This document shows positions 1 through 10,524 of a stretch of DNA of 64,000 bases, piece after piece; positions within the stretch are counted from its first letter, which is position 1, and each line of letters begins with the position of its first letter. Below the pieces are notes generated by a model. It was not told where the DNA came from, made no database searches, and saw nothing but the letters and a program-made list of their open reading frames with translations. The DNA is taken from NCBI GenBank assembly GCA_031277685.1, contig JAITLV010000044.1, positions 62,001-126,000 of the forward strand, written 5' to 3'. The position numbers and the translations under genes were made by a program. This DNA comes from Sphingobacterium sp. Lineage in GTDB: Bacteria > Bacteroidota > Bacteroidia > Sphingobacteriales > Sphingobacteriaceae.

Positions 1-302
1 CTCCGGTAAAACACTGGCCGCAGAATGATGCTTTAGTGATATTTGGCTTCTTTGGAGTGCCTATCTTAGGGCTGATTTTTGGTATTCTCGGCAAAAGAGG
101 AACTGGATATCTCAACGTATCTTTCGCTGTTTTAGGTGGAACACTTCTTCTCGTTTCTTTACTAACTTTTCCCTTGTTGTGCCTGCTTCTTATGACTAAA
201 ACTGCTTTCTACACTATTGTTTGTATATGGCTTAGCGTCTTCAGTTCTATCTTACTGGGGGTAGGCACCAACCACAAAAAACTGGCCGATCTCAACGAAT
301 GA
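1..302 (+). CDS. small multi-pass membrane protein, 5' truncated by window edge
   Basis: Frame stays open upstream of the listed GTG at 36 to the window edge (PVKHWPQNDALVIFGFFGVPILGL...); three or more hydrophobic segments. Confidence 0.6.
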   Translation, partial: PVKHWPQNDALVIFGFFGVPILGLIFGILGKRGTGYLNVSFAVLGGTLLLVSLLTFPLLCLLLMTKTAFYTIVCIWLSVFSSILLGVGTNHKKLADLNE

Positions 303-357
303 AATCTCCAGATAAGCCCAAATCTGAGAGTAAGTGATAAGTCTCAAAATAAAGAAA

Positions 358-540
358 CTATTTCGGTAAATTCATAAGTAGTTCCTTTGCAGGTACTTCT
401 TTTACTTTACCATCAACTTTTACCACCAAGCTCTCACCCTTTGCGACACTTTCTTCTGCTAATTTTCGTAAAGCCTTCTGCACTCCTAAACGAATTCGTT
501 CAGCAAGATTGATATTTTCAATATTTACCTTATCGTTCAT
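358..540 (-). CDS. hypothetical protein, 60 aa
   Basis: ORF with charged, coding-like composition; no family recognised. Confidence 0.45.
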   Translation of the reverse strand: MNDKVNIENINLAERIRLGVQKALRKLAEESVAKGESLVVKVDGKVKEVPAKELLMNLPK

Positions 541-579
541 TATAGTATTTCGATTTTAGTGTTGACCAACATGATTCAT

Positions 580-1119
580 TTATTTTAGCAGGTGTCTCAG
601 ATCCCATTCTTTTTTGTTATGCCCAGCATCAATTCCTCCTCCGATAGTATTTATAATATCCCTAACAGAACGGTCATGGTAATTGATTAAATCCAGCGAA
701 GCACCTCTTAATACAAGAAGATTTATTATTTTGATCATATCCTCCTGACCGCGGTAATTCATAACAGCTATCCATAGAGGGGTATTCCCATTTATTTCAC
801 GGATATCAATTTCTGCGCCGCTATCAATTAAATGGCTTACAATTCGATAGTTCATGTTAGAAACAGCTACATGTAGCGCTGCGAGCTCACCGCTGCGTTT
901 ATTCCGCTTATGATTTACGTCTATGCCACAGTGTAAAAGAAAATTTATCAGATCTTCCGGTTGATATCGTTTGTCATAGCCGTAGGCCGCATATGCTATA
1001 AGCAGATTGTTCTGATCATAGACATCGGTTTTGCAGAAATCAACACCTGCTGACCGCGTTTTTTCTAATGTATTAATGTCGTTTTCGTAGATCAGTTTAA
1101 TTAATTCTGTAAATTCCAT
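580..1119 (-). CDS. ankyrin repeat protein
   Basis: Ankyrin-type motifs: GELAALHVAVSNMNYRIVSHLIDSGAEIDIREINGNTPLWIAVMN. Confidence 0.85.
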   Translation of the reverse strand: MEFTELIKLIYENDINTLEKTRSAGVDFCKTDVYDQNNLLIAYAAYGYDKRYQPEDLINFLLHCGIDVNHKRNKRSGELAALHVAVSNMNYRIVSHLIDSGAEIDIREINGNTPLWIAVMNYRGQEDMIKIINLLVLRGASLDLINYHDRSVRDIINTIGGGIDAGHNKKEWDLRHLLK

Positions 1120-1174
1120 CTTTAAGTCTTTAATGTTGGACTAGTAAATACTGTCCAAATAGGAAGGATAAAAC

Positions 1175-1198
1175 ACGTATATGAATGCTCATATACGT
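1175..1198. promoter_or_regulatory. perfect 10-bp inverted repeat, 4-nt loop
   Basis: ACGTATATGA-atgc-TCATATACGT. Confidence 0.6.
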
Positions 1199-1344
1199 CA
1201 ACCAATATCACATCGATGATAGGCAGGATATCTAAATTAGCCTGTATCAGTATTTCTATTAAGAATATTAACAAATAAATATATAAAAAAGTATACACAA
1301 AAGGCAGGTTACATTTCTTTTACTGGATTGCCGATAAATATTTG

Positions 1345-1368
1345 TTTTCTAAAAAATGTTTTAGAAAA
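1345..1368. promoter_or_regulatory. perfect 10-bp inverted repeat, 4-nt loop
   Basis: TTTTCTAAAA-aatg-TTTTAGAAAA. Confidence 0.6.
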
Positions 1369-1581
1369 GCCGATTCCATTTTAGAATGGCCCGGAAATTA
1401 TTCAAATATTACAACAGAAAGTTGTACTATTTTTCGGCCTTAAAAAATGAGGGTAAATAACAATATGTCAATTGCGCGTTTCGTATTTGGTGAGAAATAC
1501 GGGACGAAAGCTGTTCGTTCGACTATGGTTGGATGGGATGGATAAATTAAGTAGATTTAATTTCTATAAACAACTTCATAT

Positions 1582-3054
1582 ATGAAATTTTCATTGCTGT
1601 TATTGCTATTGATCGGATTTAATTCCGTCGTATCTGCACAAAACGAAAAAAAGCATCTGGCCTTGGTGCGCCTAGATGGAAAATATGGATTTATTGATGT
1701 TTTGGGACGTGAGGTAATTCCTCTCGTTTATGATGATGCCGGTTCTTGGGGCAATAACCTTGTGCCCGTAAATATAGGTAAGTATGTGCCTGATGCCGCC
1801 CCAGTGTTGTTGGCTTCGCCATCGAACGTAAATCCAAAAGATTCAGTCAAGCGTAATGAGCAATACAAAACCGTTGATATAAAAAATGAAGGAAAAGGCA
1901 AATGGGGATATTGCGATACATCTGGTGCATTGGTTATTCCAGTTCAGTTTACGAATACCACTTTTTTTAGTGAAGGAATTGCGGGCGTTGAGATAAATGG
2001 TAAATGGGGCTTTATCAATAGCGGCGGAAAAATAGTGGTACAGCCCCTGTACGATAAGATAGGACATTTTTCACAGGGACTGGCGGTGGTGGCTAGAAAT
2101 GACCTGTATGGCTACATCAATGTAAAAGGCGAAGAAGTGATTAAGCTTCAATACGTAAATGCAAAAACCTTTGAAAACGGGTTTGCACAGGTGTGGGAGA
2201 AATATACTTCCAAAAAATATAATAAAAATAGCATTGGGAGGATCATCAACCTGAAAGGGGAAATAGTTACAGATGCCAAATATGATATAGATAATACTTT
2301 TTCGAATGGCTTGTTCAGCTTTTGGCTGCCAGAAGGAGAGATGCTCCTTGGGCTAATGAATACCAAGGGCGAAATGATCACGCCGCCAATTTATAAAGAG
2401 ATTTCAAGCTTTCACAATGGCTTAGCCAGGGTGATGGTTTATAAAGAAGATAAGAATTTTAAGGAGTTTTATCCCAACTATGGCTATATCAATACAAATG
2501 GAAAAGAAGTGGTGAAGCCAGGACTGGCCAAAGCGACCGATTTTTATAATGGCATGGCAGTAGTAGCCAGGTTTGACAATAAAGACGATGGGGAACTGGA
2601 CCACGCCGTGATCAATACCAAGGGAGAATTTGTACTGGGTTACAATTGGAAACAGCTCGTACTTTTAGACCATAAACATCTTTTTGCTATAAACAGTAAA
2701 GATCCTAATGAAACCCTCATGATTAATGTCCAAGGAAAAAAGATTTTATCCTTTGAAAACGAGGATCAGGGGCTGGCCGCCTTGGGCAATGGTCTGTTTG
2801 CCCTCATGAATGCCAAAGGCGAAACACTGGGACTTGTTGGTTTGGACCAACAACTACCTTTTAATGCTGGCCAAAACAAAGGTCGAAAATACATCTCGTA
2901 CCAATTTGGTTTGGTCCAGTTTCACAATCTCAGTAATAGTAACGAAAACTTATCTCCTTTCAAAATAGGGCTTGTCAATCTAAAAGGCAATGTCGTTGTT
3001 AAACCTAAATACGACGAAATATCAAATTTTGAGCCAACAGAGAATACTTTGTAA
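1582..3054 (+). CDS. WG repeat-containing protein with signal peptide
   Basis: Repeated K-G/W-G-(Y/F)-I-(D/N) units (GKYGFIDVLG, GKWGYCDTSG, GKWGFINSGG, DLYGYINVKG); N-terminal signal peptide. Confidence 0.85.
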   Translation: MKFSLLLLLLIGFNSVVSAQNEKKHLALVRLDGKYGFIDVLGREVIPLVYDDAGSWGNNLVPVNIGKYVPDAAPVLLASPSNVNPKDSVKRNEQYKTVDIKNEGKGKWGYCDTSGALVIPVQFTNTTFFSEGIAGVEINGKWGFINSGGKIVVQPLYDKIGHFSQGLAVVARNDLYGYINVKGEEVIKLQYVNAKTFENGFAQVWEKYTSKKYNKNSIGRIINLKGEIVTDAKYDIDNTFSNGLFSFWLPEGEMLLGLMNTKGEMITPPIYKEISSFHNGLARVMVYKEDKNFKEFYPNYGYINTNGKEVVKPGLAKATDFYNGMAVVARFDNKDDGELDHAVINTKGEFVLGYNWKQLVLLDHKHLFAINSKDPNETLMINVQGKKILSFENEDQGLAALGNGLFALMNAKGETLGLVGLDQQLPFNAGQNKGRKYISYQFGLVQFHNLSNSNENLSPFKIGLVNLKGNVVVKPKYDEISNFEPTENTL

Positions 3055-3321
3055 GGTTGATTGGATATTTTGGCCCCGTTGATCATCCTGTTTCGAAAAC
3101 TACTGACCACTCAATTCGTACAATTTTGACCAGTTGAGTATTAAGTTGAGAAGTCTCAATTCTATTTTTACTTATTTTTCTACTATTTTGTCTAAACTGG
3201 TCTATTCGCCCTAGAATAGCATGGTCTCAATGCGCGAAGTCTCTACTCAGTATCAAGAATTAATTTGAAAAAGATTGTTGGCGCCAAAATTGTCATTATT
3301 GAAATTAATATATTTGTTAGG

Positions 3322-3699
3322 ATGAAATTATATAGTTATTTAATTGGATTGCTTGGTATCTTTCTATTATCCTTTAGTATGCAGCAAAATGCGATTCACA
3401 AGAAGTGGAAGCTTGTTGCGGAGAAAAGATCCTATTTGAATTTTGATTATACAAAATATGAGGGAGGTAGGAACAGGCTTGATTCCATTCAAAATCAAAC
3501 AGCGGAGTTCTTGCCTGATGGAACATTTAAATCAGGTGAGGGTGAGGGTAATTATATCCTCACAAAAGATTCGATACAGTTGAAGTTAAACGGAAAAATG
3601 ATGACTTTTAAATACGTTTTGAATCAATCAAAATTAGTCATGGAAAGCGATGTCCGGGAAAGCCACTATATAGTGCGGTCCCGACTTTATTGGGAATGA
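3322..3699 (+). CDS. lipocalin-like secreted hypothetical protein
   Basis: Signal-like N-terminus MKLYSYLIGLLGIFLLSF at internal ATG 3322; body AIHKKWKLVAEKRSY...FLPDGTFKSGEGEGNYILTKDSIQLKLNGK resembles lipocalin-like domains. Confidence 0.5.
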   Translation: MKLYSYLIGLLGIFLLSFSMQQNAIHKKWKLVAEKRSYLNFDYTKYEGGRNRLDSIQNQTAEFLPDGTFKSGEGEGNYILTKDSIQLKLNGKMMTFKYVLNQSKLVMESDVRESHYIVRSRLYWE

Positions 3700-3805
3700 G
3701 TATATCAAAAAACACTGCTATCATTTCCTTACTTTTAAGCATTGGAATCGAAGTTCTTACGGAATCAGAAATACCTCAATCATAAAATTAAGGAAGTGGC
3801 AGCTC

Positions 3806-4585
3806 TCATTTAATTTTAAATTCAGTAGGTCTCATATTGGTTAGCTGATGAAAATTATTGCTAAACGCCGATATATTCGAATATCCAATTTCATAGGCTA
3901 TCTCCGTCATATTCAAATCTGTATCTTTAATCAATTCCATCGCGCTGATAATACGCAGCATTTTTAAATATTGAACAAAAGTAATGTGCAGTTTGGTTTG
4001 AAATAATCTGGTCAAACTTCTCACACTCAATCCCGATTGCTGAGCAATAACAGCTAAGCTTAGATTTTCATTTAACCGATTTCTAAAACTGTCGATTATA
4101 GCATTGAGCCGTTGATCGTCTGTTGTAGGCAGTTGAATGGAGAATTTTTTGAGATTTTCCTTTGGTAATATGCCTTTAAGCGTAGTTAAAAACTCAAATT
4201 CCCATGAACCTTTAAAATAATCACCTTGCCATTTTTCACTAAATGAGAGCATTTCTGCCAGCAGCTTACTCACTGGATAAATACCCAGTTCATCATAAAA
4301 ACTAGCTGCTTTTTCGTCTGGAAAGTAAATATTGATAATGTACAGATCCTGCGTATTAAACATCAGGTTGTGCGGGTAGTTTTTGGGTATCCATATATAA
4401 TGATTAGCCGGAATATACAAATCCTTTTCATCTGTTTGTAGGTAAGCAATTCCTCCATAAACCAATAACAACTGAGCTTTATTGTGCTGATGAGCAGGTA
4501 AACGCTGTTCCGTCTGTTGTCGCATCACGAGGATGGAATCGGGATTTTGATCCACAATTTGTATTATTTGGCTAAGCATTTCCAT
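3806..4585 (-). CDS. AraC family transcriptional regulator
   Basis: Cupin-like N-terminus and C-terminal HTH (LAVIAQQSGLSVRSLTRLFQ...MTEIAYEIGYSNISAFSNNFHQLTNMRPTEFK). Confidence 0.92.
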   Translation of the reverse strand: MEMLSQIIQIVDQNPDSILVMRQQTEQRLPAHQHNKAQLLLVYGGIAYLQTDEKDLYIPANHYIWIPKNYPHNLMFNTQDLYIINIYFPDEKAASFYDELGIYPVSKLLAEMLSFSEKWQGDYFKGSWEFEFLTTLKGILPKENLKKFSIQLPTTDDQRLNAIIDSFRNRLNENLSLAVIAQQSGLSVRSLTRLFQTKLHITFVQYLKMLRIISAMELIKDTDLNMTEIAYEIGYSNISAFSNNFHQLTNMRPTEFKIK

Positions 4586-4674
4586 GTGGCCAAATATAGC
4601 AAATATTAGGCTAATTATATAAAAGCATAGATTGGTGTGCTTACTAATTTTGTTATGTTAATAATCGTAGAAAC

Positions 4675-4941
4675 ATGATGAAACATCAAATCACAAAACC
4701 CGACAAAGATTTTGAACTTGAAATGCAAGCCGAAAAATCTGAACATAAATTACCTCATTCAATTGAAGAAATTGATAAAACCAACGTCTACTTGCTGGCT
4801 TTTGCCTATGCTAGTCCTTTTATGCCAATGATAGATTTAAGCTTTGTTTTTGATGAGTTGAAAAAAATGCTACAACAATGGTTGTTAAAGAAAAAGAAAG
4901 ATACCATCATTTATAAAGAGAAAGCTGATGCAACGATATAA
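4675..4941 (+). CDS. hypothetical protein, 88 aa, first gene of efflux operon
   Basis: ORF overlaps the start of the TolC-like gene by 14 nt. Confidence 0.55.
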   Translation: MMKHQITKPDKDFELEMQAEKSEHKLPHSIEEIDKTNVYLLAFAYASPFMPMIDLSFVFDELKKMLQQWLLKKKKDTIIYKEKADATI

Positions 4942-6262
4942 AACAACCCATATTTTGAGCATACTTTTGCTATTACTTCCACATGCTATCCATGCTCAGT
5001 ATACAGAAAATGTCCACCCTCTAAGTTTGGAAGAAATATGGAAAGTTGCGGAAATAAATAACCGCCAGCTGAAACTTGCTGACCTAAATCATCAGCAAAG
5101 TAAAGTAGAAATATTGGAAGCCAAAGACCGTTTGTTACCGGAACTTTCGGTAGGTGGAGATGTAAAACTCAATTCCAAATTTCTGATTTACGACAATGGA
5201 TTATTCTCTTCTCCACAGAATGTGCCTGTAAAAGGTTATGGTTACGGAATAGGTTACAACTTAAACTTTACCCTATACAATGGCGGTAAGGACAAAAGGA
5301 ACATCGACATGAAAAAGGAAGAGGAGACGCGAAAACAATATGAAGTGGATATGCAAAAGTATAACGTAAAGTATAATGTCGCAGTTGCCTATTTTGATTT
5401 ATACAAATTTTTGCATTTCAATGATTTTCTTAATGCAGAGATTGAAGCAGAAAAAAAGCAATTAAGGTTAATAGAAAGTCTGCATAAAAATGGTACCGTA
5501 CTGAAGAGTGATGTACTAAGAACCTCCGTGAAGTTGTCTCAATTGGAACTCAGTCTTTCCGATGTTTCGAAAAAGACTGAAATCGCTAAACAACGGCTCA
5601 ATATACTGATGGGACGTAAAAACGACACTGCATTAACAATAAAACACGCAGATGCAATTGAATTAAACACCATCGCAGACGATGACTACAACGATTATGT
5701 AGACATCGCTTTTAACAAATCTTCAGAATACAAAATAGTTAATAGTGACATCAAATGGAGCGAATTGAATATTAAACAAGTTAAAGCCACACTATTGCCA
5801 AAAGTTTCTTTGTACTCCAATTACAATTATACCTACCCGCAGATTTCATTTTATCCCTATTCCAATGATTTGTGGGGATTTGGTCAGACAGGAATCAAAC
5901 TCCAATATTCGATTGATAATTTGTACAAAAGTAAACATACAATAGCTCGTGCCCAGGTTGTCAGCAATCAGGCTAACGAAAAAGCGGAAATGAAGAAAGA
6001 CGAAATCTCCCTTCAGGTAAAAGAAGCTTATTTACAGCAACAACAGGCTCTGGAGAGTGTGGAAACGGCAGCACAAAATATAATTAAAACTACCGAAACT
6101 GTCCGTGTTATCAGAAGTAGCTACTTAAATCAAGAATCACTGTTGACCGATCTTTTAGAGGCAGAAAATGCTTTATTGGAAGCAAAATTTAATCTGACAA
6201 CAGCACAAACAAGCGTCAAACTCACACATATCAGACTATTGGCAATTATCGGAATTCTATAA
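4928..6262 (+). CDS. TolC family outer membrane efflux protein
   Basis: Signal peptide; OEP-like heptads, LSLEEIWKVAEINNRQLKLADLNHQQSKVEILEAKDRLLPEL. Confidence 0.9.
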   Translation: MQRYKTTHILSILLLLLPHAIHAQYTENVHPLSLEEIWKVAEINNRQLKLADLNHQQSKVEILEAKDRLLPELSVGGDVKLNSKFLIYDNGLFSSPQNVPVKGYGYGIGYNLNFTLYNGGKDKRNIDMKKEEETRKQYEVDMQKYNVKYNVAVAYFDLYKFLHFNDFLNAEIEAEKKQLRLIESLHKNGTVLKSDVLRTSVKLSQLELSLSDVSKKTEIAKQRLNILMGRKNDTALTIKHADAIELNTIADDDYNDYVDIAFNKSSEYKIVNSDIKWSELNIKQVKATLLPKVSLYSNYNYTYPQISFYPYSNDLWGFGQTGIKLQYSIDNLYKSKHTIARAQVVSNQANEKAEMKKDEISLQVKEAYLQQQQALESVETAAQNIIKTTETVRVIRSSYLNQESLLTDLLEAENALLEAKFNLTTAQTSVKLTHIRLLAIIGIL

Positions 6263-6272
6263 TACAAATACC

Positions 6273-7319
6273 ATGAACAGTAATAAAACAGATAAAATTG
6301 TTGTGCGCCTAACCACATGGTTTGGTATCACATTATTCATAGGCATCATTATTTGGGGAGCGACCTATTTCTTAAAAGGATATCGCTATGAACAGACCAA
6401 TGACGCTCAGATTGATGCCTATCTTTCCCCGATAAACGCAAAAGTAGGAGGGTATATCCATAAAATATATTATAAGGACAACCAGCTTGTTAAAAAAGGT
6501 GATACACTTGTTGTCATTGAATTGGACGAATATGGACTGAAAAAAGATGCTGCATTAGCGGAACTCATGAGTTCACATGCCAAATTACCGGTTTTAGCTG
6601 CAAACGAAGAAACGCAACTTAAAAGTATTGAGGTCATAAAAGCACAATTGGCAGGAGCGACAGCGAGACTGAACCAACAACATAAAGAATTTGACCGTTA
6701 TAAAAATCTACTGGCGGATGAATCTACCACGCAACAAAAATTCGACAACATCAGTGCTTCTTTATCCATTGCACAGTCAGATTATGATCAAGCCAAAGCT
6801 TCTTTACAAGTAGCGGAATCCAAATTGAAAGATTTTAGCGCTCAACATAATACGATACAGGCAGAGATAAAAATTAAGGAAACACTTCTTCAAAGACAGG
6901 AGTTGGATATTCGATATACCGTTATCACAGCACCTTTTGATGGACAGATTGGTAAAAAAACTATTCAGGAAGGTCAACTGATACAAGCTGGGCAAACATT
7001 AGCCTTTGAGGTGAACCAGACCGAGGAGAAATGGGTGATCGCAAATTTTAAAGAAACACAGATTAACAACTTCAAAATCGGACAATTTGTCTCCATGGAA
7101 ATTGATGCTTTTCCGAACGAAAAATTTAACGGCACTATCGAATCACTTTCGCCAACCACAGGTTCGCGTTATTCATTGCTGCCACCAGATAATGCTACAG
7201 GTAATTTTGTCAAAATCATACAACGAATTCCTGTTCGGATTAAATTGACCGATATGCCTGAAAAATTAGGAAAACTATCCGCAGGAATGAATGCAAATGT
7301 TTATGTTTTAAAAGATTAA
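6273..7319 (+). CDS. HlyD/EmrA family periplasmic adaptor subunit
   Basis: QTNDAQIDAYLSPINAKVGGYIHKIYYKDNQLVKKGDTLVVIE and ITAPFDGQIGKKTIQEGQLIQAGQ biotinyl-lipoyl-like halves. Confidence 0.93.
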   Translation: MNSNKTDKIVVRLTTWFGITLFIGIIIWGATYFLKGYRYEQTNDAQIDAYLSPINAKVGGYIHKIYYKDNQLVKKGDTLVVIELDEYGLKKDAALAELMSSHAKLPVLAANEETQLKSIEVIKAQLAGATARLNQQHKEFDRYKNLLADESTTQQKFDNISASLSIAQSDYDQAKASLQVAESKLKDFSAQHNTIQAEIKIKETLLQRQELDIRYTVITAPFDGQIGKKTIQEGQLIQAGQTLAFEVNQTEEKWVIANFKETQINNFKIGQFVSMEIDAFPNEKFNGTIESLSPTTGSRYSLLPPDNATGNFVKIIQRIPVRIKLTDMPEKLGKLSAGMNANVYVLKD

Positions 7320-7321
7320 TA

Positions 7322-8911
7322 ATGCAAGCACATAAAATACCGATTTTTAAATCTTGGATATCTGAATGGGGTGCAAGATCCGTCATATTTGCTATCCTGA
7401 TGACGTGCCTGTTTAGCTTTGCTTTTTACAGTAGTCCGGTTGTAACGATGGGTTTTTACGGCATACAGCCTACTGATGTACAATATGGCATGGTTGTTAT
7501 GTATGGCTCTACCGTCGCTTTCTTGGCACTTGATTTTCGGATCGTAAAATATTTTGCACCAAGAAAATATTTACTGATAGCACTTGCCGTTAATGCAATA
7601 TGTTCCTTTGCGTGCTTTTATTTCAAAGATTGGACATTGTTTGTTATTTGCCAGTTTTTTCAAGGGATTACCTGCGCATTGATGTCAGGCATCGTCTTAC
7701 AGCTGATTTTTCCAAGATTGCAGTCTATACGTGCCCGCGTGATCGCTTTTAGCCTACTGTATGGCAGCATACAGATTGCCGGTCCTTTTTATTCTATTTT
7801 TACCAGTGTGGTCATTTATTTCTTTGATTTTAACTGGCTATTCTACGGATTTATTGTCATACTCATCATTTTGACAATTATTGTATTCCTAACAATGAAC
7901 AGTAAAGCCCGATTTACCAAAAAGATACCATTGTATCAGGTGGATTGGATAGGCTACCTGTTTTATGTGTCATTTATCTTGATATTGGGATACATCCTTG
8001 TATACGGGCGGCAATCGGGATGGTTCAGTAGTTCATTAATCACTACGCTTAGTGTAGTTAATCTAATTATTCTTTCACTTTTCATCATTAGAGAACTGAA
8101 GCTTAAACGACCATTAATCAACTTACAAATTTTCAAGACAAAGAATTTTGTCATTGGGCTATTGCTACTTTTTATATTTTATATTTTTAAAGGAAGTACA
8201 GGACTTGCTTACGGCTATCTTGAAGTAATTTTAGGGAATGACCCGCTGAGCACCATTCCTATATGGACGGCTGTAATTTTAGGAACTACACTGAGTATGT
8301 TCGTTACTTCCAGATTTGTTTTGATGGGGTACAACTTGATAAGGATGATTATTGTTGGCTTTGGCATAATGACGATTTATTATGCTTATATGATACTATT
8401 TATTTCAGTACAGGGCGAAACAATTGATTTCATTCTACCTATGTTTATTTATGGTGTGGCAACAGGAGTATTATTTGTTCCTATTGTTTCATTTACGGCT
8501 TCATCAGCACCGCCCAAAATAGCGATCAATGCATCGCTTGTCGGTATATTGGCTAGGTTTACGGGGTTTACAGCTAGTCTGGCACTCAATAACGAACTTC
8601 AATTGTTTGCAAAATCGGGAGTTCGAGAAAAGGTTCGGGAAGCACTCACGGAAACCAACCCCCAATTATCAGCTACTTTACAGAATATTCAAAGTCAATA
8701 TATGAATCTAGGAAACGATCCCTATACCTCAAAAGTAGTATCCACAGGCTATTTCAATCAAATGATAAGTCATCAAATATTGGCTCGTGCTACTAGAGAT
8801 TATTATGATTTGATGTTGACAGGCGTGATTTTCGTAATTGTTGTTTTGCTCCTCTTGCCACAAATTCAACATGTTGTTTTGAGATTAAGAAAAGGTAATA
8901 TCCCTTATTAA
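7322..8911 (+). CDS. MFS transporter (DHA2/EmrB-like)
   Basis: 529 aa, about 14 TM segments, directly downstream of the EmrA-like gene. Confidence 0.85.
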   Translation: MQAHKIPIFKSWISEWGARSVIFAILMTCLFSFAFYSSPVVTMGFYGIQPTDVQYGMVVMYGSTVAFLALDFRIVKYFAPRKYLLIALAVNAICSFACFYFKDWTLFVICQFFQGITCALMSGIVLQLIFPRLQSIRARVIAFSLLYGSIQIAGPFYSIFTSVVIYFFDFNWLFYGFIVILIILTIIVFLTMNSKARFTKKIPLYQVDWIGYLFYVSFILILGYILVYGRQSGWFSSSLITTLSVVNLIILSLFIIRELKLKRPLINLQIFKTKNFVIGLLLLFIFYIFKGSTGLAYGYLEVILGNDPLSTIPIWTAVILGTTLSMFVTSRFVLMGYNLIRMIIVGFGIMTIYYAYMILFISVQGETIDFILPMFIYGVATGVLFVPIVSFTASSAPPKIAINASLVGILARFTGFTASLALNNELQLFAKSGVREKVREALTETNPQLSATLQNIQSQYMNLGNDPYTSKVVSTGYFNQMISHQILARATRDYYDLMLTGVIFVIVVLLLLPQIQHVVLRLRKGNIPY

Positions 8912-9274
8912 TTTCATTAAAGCAGATAAATGATTGATTACACCCGTACACTCCCGAACCATAAGGCAAAGGGCCTACGAATTGGTCCGAACACCCACCC
9001 GTGCAAGAAATCGAGATCCATCCCGAAGTTGATCGGCAGGGTAGACTTGTCGATTTTTATCTATCGATAAATGTCTTTCAAATATGAAGGTAAAAAGGTT
9101 CTAAAATATAAAAATAGCGATAAATCGACCGCTTTTTTACGATGTCTGATTTTATGGACAAGGGATCATACCTCGACACATTTAACCTATCGGATACATA
9201 TTGAACTGTAGGAAGCCCTTTTGAAAGTAGAGCTTACTAAATTGCCGTTTACGCCAACTGCTGAAGACAGACAA

Positions 9275-10183
9275 TTAATCAACACCCTTTGTACGCATGG
9301 GGATGCAATAAATTGCTGTTGAAGCTGTGATAAATAGATCAGTTCGATCTTTGCCACCAAAACAGACATTCGATGTCCATGGTTCTTTTACCTCAATATG
9401 TCCTATCAGTACACCCATAGGACTATAGATAGAGACCCCTTTTCCCGTAAGGTAAACATTTCCCCGATTGTCCAATGTCATCCCATCAGAGCCTTGGTCG
9501 ATGACCGCCTTCTGTCCGCTGAGCTTACCGTTAGATTCGATGGTATACCTGTAAGTTTTATTTCGCACCCTATCCGCTACATATAGGTATCTTCCATCAG
9601 GCGATCCTACAATGCCGTTAGGCTTAGCTACATCATCAGCCACTACGATTGGTTTTTTACCTTTTCCTGGAGGGAGGTAATAAACTTTCTGCCCTTCTAT
9701 CTCCGGTTTTTTTCTGGTCCAGTAGTCACGTTGGTAGTAGGGGTCTGTAAAGTAAATTCCACCTTTCTTGTCTGCCCAAAGATCATTGGGACCATTCAGT
9801 TTCCTTCCATCTACATCTGACAGCAGGACGGTAACTTTGCCATCTTTGCTTATTGACCAAATTTCGTTTTTTTCATCTGCGCAGGCAAGTAGCTGACCGC
9901 GATGGTTGAAGTACAGTCCATTGGCACGGCCGGCTGAATCTTTAAAAAGAGAAAGATGACCTTCCGTATTGTATTTCCAGATTTTGTTATTGGGCTGGTC
10001 AGTAAAATAGATATTCCCGTCCTTGTCCACTGCCGGCCCTTCTGTAAAGGCAAACTGCTGAGATATTAATTTCAGGCTGTCCTGATCAAACAATTGCGCC
10101 CTTACATCTAAGCCCCCTAATGAGAATAGTAATATTAGCAAGAATGTCGGATAGTACCTGCTGGAATTAATTAAATGTAGCAT
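9275..10183 (-). CDS. SMP-30/gluconolactonase/LRE family protein
   Basis: FAFTEGPAVDKDGNIYFTDQPNNKIWKY...GPNDLWADKKGGIYFTDPYY...KPNGIVGSPDGRYLYVAD. Confidence 0.92.
   Translation of the reverse strand: MLHLINSSRYYPTFLLILLFSLGGLDVRAQLFDQDSLKLISQQFAFTEGPAVDKDGNIYFTDQPNNKIWKYNTEGHLSLFKDSAGRANGLYFNHRGQLLACADEKNEIWSISKDGKVTVLLSDVDGRKLNGPNDLWADKKGGIYFTDPYYQRDYWTRKKPEIEGQKVYYLPPGKGKKPIVVADDVAKPNGIVGSPDGRYLYVADRVRNKTYRYTIESNGKLSGQKAVIDQGSDGMTLDNRGNVYLTGKGVSIYSPMGVLIGHIEVKEPWTSNVCFGGKDRTDLFITASTAIYCIPMRTKGVD
10065..10160. repeat. 96-bp direct repeat copy 1 (5' coding end of the SMP-30 gene)
   Basis: Aligns without gaps to 21726..21821 with 3 mismatches by eye. Confidence 0.92.
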
Positions 10184-10524
10184 AGTAAAAGTAATTAACT
10201 AAAATTATCGTTTTTCCAAAAAAAAATCAAGGAATGGTATTCACGTATGAATAGACTCTATTTCAAGTCCAATATATATAATTTTATAAATACCTGAAAA
10301 TATTACCTCTAGCCGTCTTCATTAATTGATGCATATCGCTATCCTTAATTTGATTTCCGCCGCATACCGCTGATTCCGACAGAGCGACTTATGAACTACC
10401 TGGTAGTTCTGTTGATGAGCAGCAAGTCTTATGTGCTATGATAGATGTGGCTACAATAAAGTCACTTTTGGCAACATATTTCAGTCACTCGAGCCCGAAC
10501 TTTGCTTCATAAATAATATTAGAC

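Noticed and set aside
8912-9274. Possible degraded gene between MFS and SMP-30 genes
   Set aside because: Contains short palindromes (e.g. TTTATC-TATC-GATAAA region) but no convincing frame or family
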